Below are positions 60,889-64,000 of a DNA stretch of 64,000 bases, one piece after another (position 1 is the first letter of the stretch; each line of letters starts with the position of its first letter). Made by a program: the position numbers and the translations under genes. This DNA is from Piper betle (taxonomy: Eukaryota; Streptophyta; Magnoliopsida; Piperales; Piperaceae): the NCBI GenBank assembly GCA_033002965.1, contig JAURVB010000017.1, positions 82,910-146,909 of the forward strand. Direction: 5' to 3'. The notes beneath the pieces are model-generated. The model was given only the letters and a program-made list of their open reading frames with translations. It did not search any database and had not been told where the DNA came from.

Positions 60889-63178
60889 CTAGTCTAGAGA
60901 ATAACTGTTACGGACTTGCCACTTGTAAGAAATATATGGCTCGCAATGTTTTTCAAGGATTTCTGCAATGAGACAAAGCTGAAAATGGGAAAATGGAAGG
61001 AAGCCATAGCAAAGGAAAATCATGGCACGAGACGCACCTACATCAGCGCAGATTTGTAGATGTAACTTCGATCTTAATCCTGTGCTTCTGGGAAAACTAA
61101 AATTTCAACTCCGATGATGGACAATATAAACTAAATTAATTAATAACCATGGCAACGCTAAGAGAATAATTCCAGACTCACCTGATAGCCCTTCGAGGTC
61201 CGGAATATCAGATTCTGTTGTCTCCTTTTCGCGTTCTGTTGCACGGGCAACAAATTTAGGTATCATGCAGGTCACAGAAGACAGTTTCTATCACTATTTT
61301 TTCCTCGAACTCATATTATTAGTATGCGAATATTAGTCAGATTACTACACTAAAACCATGATAAAAACATCAACTGCAAGCTCGAGCAATGTGCATCCCA
61401 AACCTTCCAAGTAAAAATGTATTTCAGATAGCTTTTTTCATTTAGAAAGAATAGTTTGGAGAACAAAATACTTTTGTTGAGCAATCGTAAAATAAAATCT
61501 TCCACCAACATACAGTAAGCAAACTTAACTGACTTTAACAGTTAACATTTGGAAAAATATGGCAGCCTTTTACATTTATAGAAATTTCTACACATGAATA
61601 AATATTCTAGTGAACAGAGATCTCATCTACCAAATCGATTTACCCCATTGGAGATAAGTATCAAAATACAGACATTGGTCTCAACCAAGGTAGGCCTGCG
61701 TGGAAGAATCAGTGGAATGAACTGAGATGGAAAACTTGACAATTAGGTTTGTAACCCTTCTTTGCAGTTGCCTGCTCAAATTTCTTGGCCGCCACTTCAT
61801 TCTCCTCCAGACCAGTTTGCACAAAATATCGAATCCACCATGACACGCTCCGTAATTTGGCCTTCACAAAAAAGATTACAATGTTAGACGCAATAAAATA
61901 GCATTATGGTTGTGTTTATCTTCAGTGATACAAATACTCATGTCCAACGCAAACTAATTATTTTAAATGCATCTAGCAAATATCCATAAGAATAAAATTA
62001 ACTAAAAACCAATAATGGCGGAAACACCTAAAGCGGAAAAGAACATACCAATCACTTTTGGCCAGACAGGTGATGGGCAAGAATTTTTCACAACGAAACC
62101 ATGAAAAAACTTTTACAACTCTTATACAAAAGAAGCCCCACCAAGAAATACCACTAAAATACAAAAAGAAAAGAAAAAACAATTTTTTGAACAAACCAGG
62201 CAGGCATGTGGTATACAACTTGAGTTTTAAACTAGTGAGAAATGAATTTATAAAAGGAAAGATTATATAGTCATTCAAAAACACATACGAAAACTTTTCA
62301 TGTCATAACATGGACTACACTTTTTTTAAACCGTTGCAGCAATTCATTCTCAACAAAGTTAAAAGGCAGGACCTGCAAAGAACTCATTCTACCAATCCAT
62401 ATGGAGGTGCTACTAATTTCCAGGCTAGGAAGTTGCTAATTTATGCAAATTACAAAGAGTCTTTTATGATTGAGGTACAACTCATATAGCTTATATGATC
62501 TACATTTTTTATTAAGAGCAGTTAATTTAGCAGGCCTCACTACTCAAAAATCCGCATAGATAAATAGAAACATAAATAATAAGGGTAATTATATAATTTC
62601 AATTCAATCTAATACTTCTAACTCTTTCATCTTAATTATCAAAGTAATTGTAATAAAAATTAATTTTAAAATATCCATTAACTAGTGCATTTTTTAAAAT
62701 CTAAATATAGGCCATGATGATATAAAAAAAGATAAAATATATCAACCTCCTACTTATACGCTCTATTTTTAATATATATAAATATTATTTTATATGACCC
62801 AGTAAAAAGGTTTAAATTAAATGTTTCGCTCATATAAGTTATATGAGGTGTAGCTCAACTTAAGTTTTCCCAATTACAAATGCCTTGCCTTTGTTATTGC
62901 AATGAGCACATAAATATAACATCCACACTCTTCAATGCTTTGTCAAATAAAATTACAATGCAATGCTCAAGGAAAAAGCAAAGTCACATTTAGGTGTGGT
63001 AGAGCTAACATTCAATCTCAATATATGGAAGCAGAAGTTAGCAACTATAATTCATCATCACGGTTATGAACTTCCAATCAACATTTCGTGAAAACATTAA
63101 AATTAAAAGTACCAATACTTACAGGTCTACCAAATTTTGACAGCTCGACAACTTTGGCTCTTTGTTGACCAGGATAAC
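60889..63178 (-). CDS. Candidate 3' exons of an unrecognised gene (partial, uncertain)
   Basis: Four exon-like pieces on the minus strand. 63123-63178: strong GTAAGT donor, text YPGQQRAKVVELSKFGRP. 61709-61861: acceptor TTTTTGTGAAG, phase fits the previous piece, text beginning AKLRSVSWWIRYFVQTGLEE, open to TGA at 61709. 61182-61235: donor GTGAGT, text ending TESDIPDLEGLS. 60889-60962: acceptor CATTGCAG, split codon G|AA, text ILEKHCEPYISYKWQV, stop at 60889. The first two join cleanly, as do the last two. The link between the pairs would need a weak donor near 61750, or the gene simply ends at 61709. No family is recognised. The 5' part would lie beyond the right edge. Confidence 0.3.
62590..62810. 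repeat. Dispersed AT-rich repeat (partner at 20130-20300)
   Basis: TTAATTATCAAAGTAATTGT, then ATCAACCTCCTACTTATACG and CTCTATTTTT, in the same order as the copy at 20130. It would lie inside an intron of the candidate gene at the right end. Confidence 0.4.
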
Positions 63179-63458
63179 CTATAACATACAATTGAATTCA
63201 CATTTTGTTCTAGAGAGCTAATCAACACAAAATGAATTGAAAGGGAAACAAGAGCATGTATACTTATAAAGAGATGTGGTAAAAATAGAAGAAACAGCAT
63301 GCCAAATCAACTGGATTATGAAAGAGCAATAAAGGGTTGTATTGAACAAACATAAAATCTATAGATCTCATCTAGAGTGGTTTAGACAAAAGGGGGAGAG
63401 GAAAACCATCCAAGGAAATCAAGTCATACGGTTATGAAAAGGCATACTTTATAATTTT

Positions 63459-63888
63459 TGTAATGACCTAACCCAAGTGCAAACTAATGGGCCCAAGTTA
63501 TCGCTTTAATAATGATTAATCAAAATTGAAGATCTATAGTTCATTCTCACGAATAAATTGGATCTCACCCCAATAGGTATTGGACGTACGATTAAGTTGA
63601 GAGTCATCACAATCCACCCACCTTAAAAATTTTGCCCTCAAAATTCCTATACTCGACCCACAACTAATAACCTAACCCACGGCTAGTTCAGCCCATCATT
63701 TAACATGGAACTAAATTGGCTCTGATATCATCTATAATAATCCAACTCAAAGTGGAAAATAATGGGTATAAGTCATTTCTCCAAAAATGATTAACTAAAA
63801 TTGAAAATCTATAGTCCATTCTCATTAATAAACTAGAGTTTACCCCAATAAGCATTAAACGTAGGACTAAGTCGAGAGTCATCACAAT
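63459..63888. repeat. Repeated module of retroelement type, two diverged copies
   Basis: Unit 1 (63459-63615) and unit 2 (63729-63888), about 270 bp apart, share AACCCAAGTG or AACTCAAAGTGG, AATGGG, AATGATTAA, AAAATTGAAGATCTATAGT, CATTCTCA, ACCCCAATA and CGAGAGTCATCACAAT or TTGAGAGTCATCACAAT. GGCTCTGATATCATCTATAA before unit 2 is a phrase common in plant retroelement-derived sequence. No coding capacity. Confidence 0.55.
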
Positions 63889-64000
63889 TTTGCACTAACA
63901 AAAGGGGTAGTAAAAAGCACTATAAGTCAATATGGCACCATGGCCATTAATTGAAAAATACAAAGATTTGTAAATCATGGAATTGATATGGTCTATGACC

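Overview
This is nuclear DNA of a flowering plant. It is AT-rich, with short GT-AG introns, many (TA)n microsatellites and degraded transposable elements. The genes are plant-specific types: class I KNOX, R2R3-MYB, OSCA/CSC1 and ACC synthase. A monocot is a reasonable guess, because the ACC synthase and KNOX exons are GC-biased in an AT-rich setting and some repeats are very GC-rich. The species cannot be fixed from this window. No bacterial operon, CRISPR array, rRNA or convincing tRNA was seen.

Four protein genes can be reconstructed exon by exon. (1) A class I KNOX homeobox gene lies at 12973-17750 (+), with 5 exons, 368 aa and a 3.1-kb third intron. (2) An R2R3-MYB of the RAX/Blind type (subgroup 14) lies at 25795-27296 (+), with 3 exons and 371 aa. 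Its TATA-containing leader is duplicated in tandem. (3) An OSCA/CSC1-like (HYP1/RXW8-type) mechanosensitive or osmosensing channel gene lies at 36120-40603 (-), with 10 coding exons. It carries an apparent one-base deletion in exon 4. (4) A 1-aminocyclopropane-1-carboxylate synthase lies at 50874-52572 (+), with 4 exons and 464 aa. A weaker candidate is a set of phase-compatible exons at 60889-63178 (-), which may be the 3' end of an unrecognised gene that starts beyond the right edge. A coding-like remnant sits at 31851-32168 (-).

The remainder is intergenic and mostly repeats. At the left edge (1-1150) is the end of a probable LTR. A dispersed MITE-like family has copies at 6176, 22471, 46706 and 47136. 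An element with GAGCTCG-rich ends lies at 21290-21735. An AT-rich array of roughly 250-bp degenerate repeats spans 32960-35275. A GC-rich, strand-skewed island followed by three perfect or near-perfect hairpins lies at 42599-43318. A 1.55-kb foldback element with about 500-bp GC-rich arms lies at 58189-59739. A repeated module of retroelement type lies at 63459-63888.

The genes do not form a functional cluster. KNOX and RAX-type MYB proteins both act in meristems and ACC synthase makes the ethylene precursor, but nothing in the sequence shows joint control. I did not find a new biological system. The points most worth a second look are the frameshifted OSCA gene, the large foldback element and its relation to the 43-kb hairpins, the duplicated MYB core promoter, and the unidentified exons at the right end.
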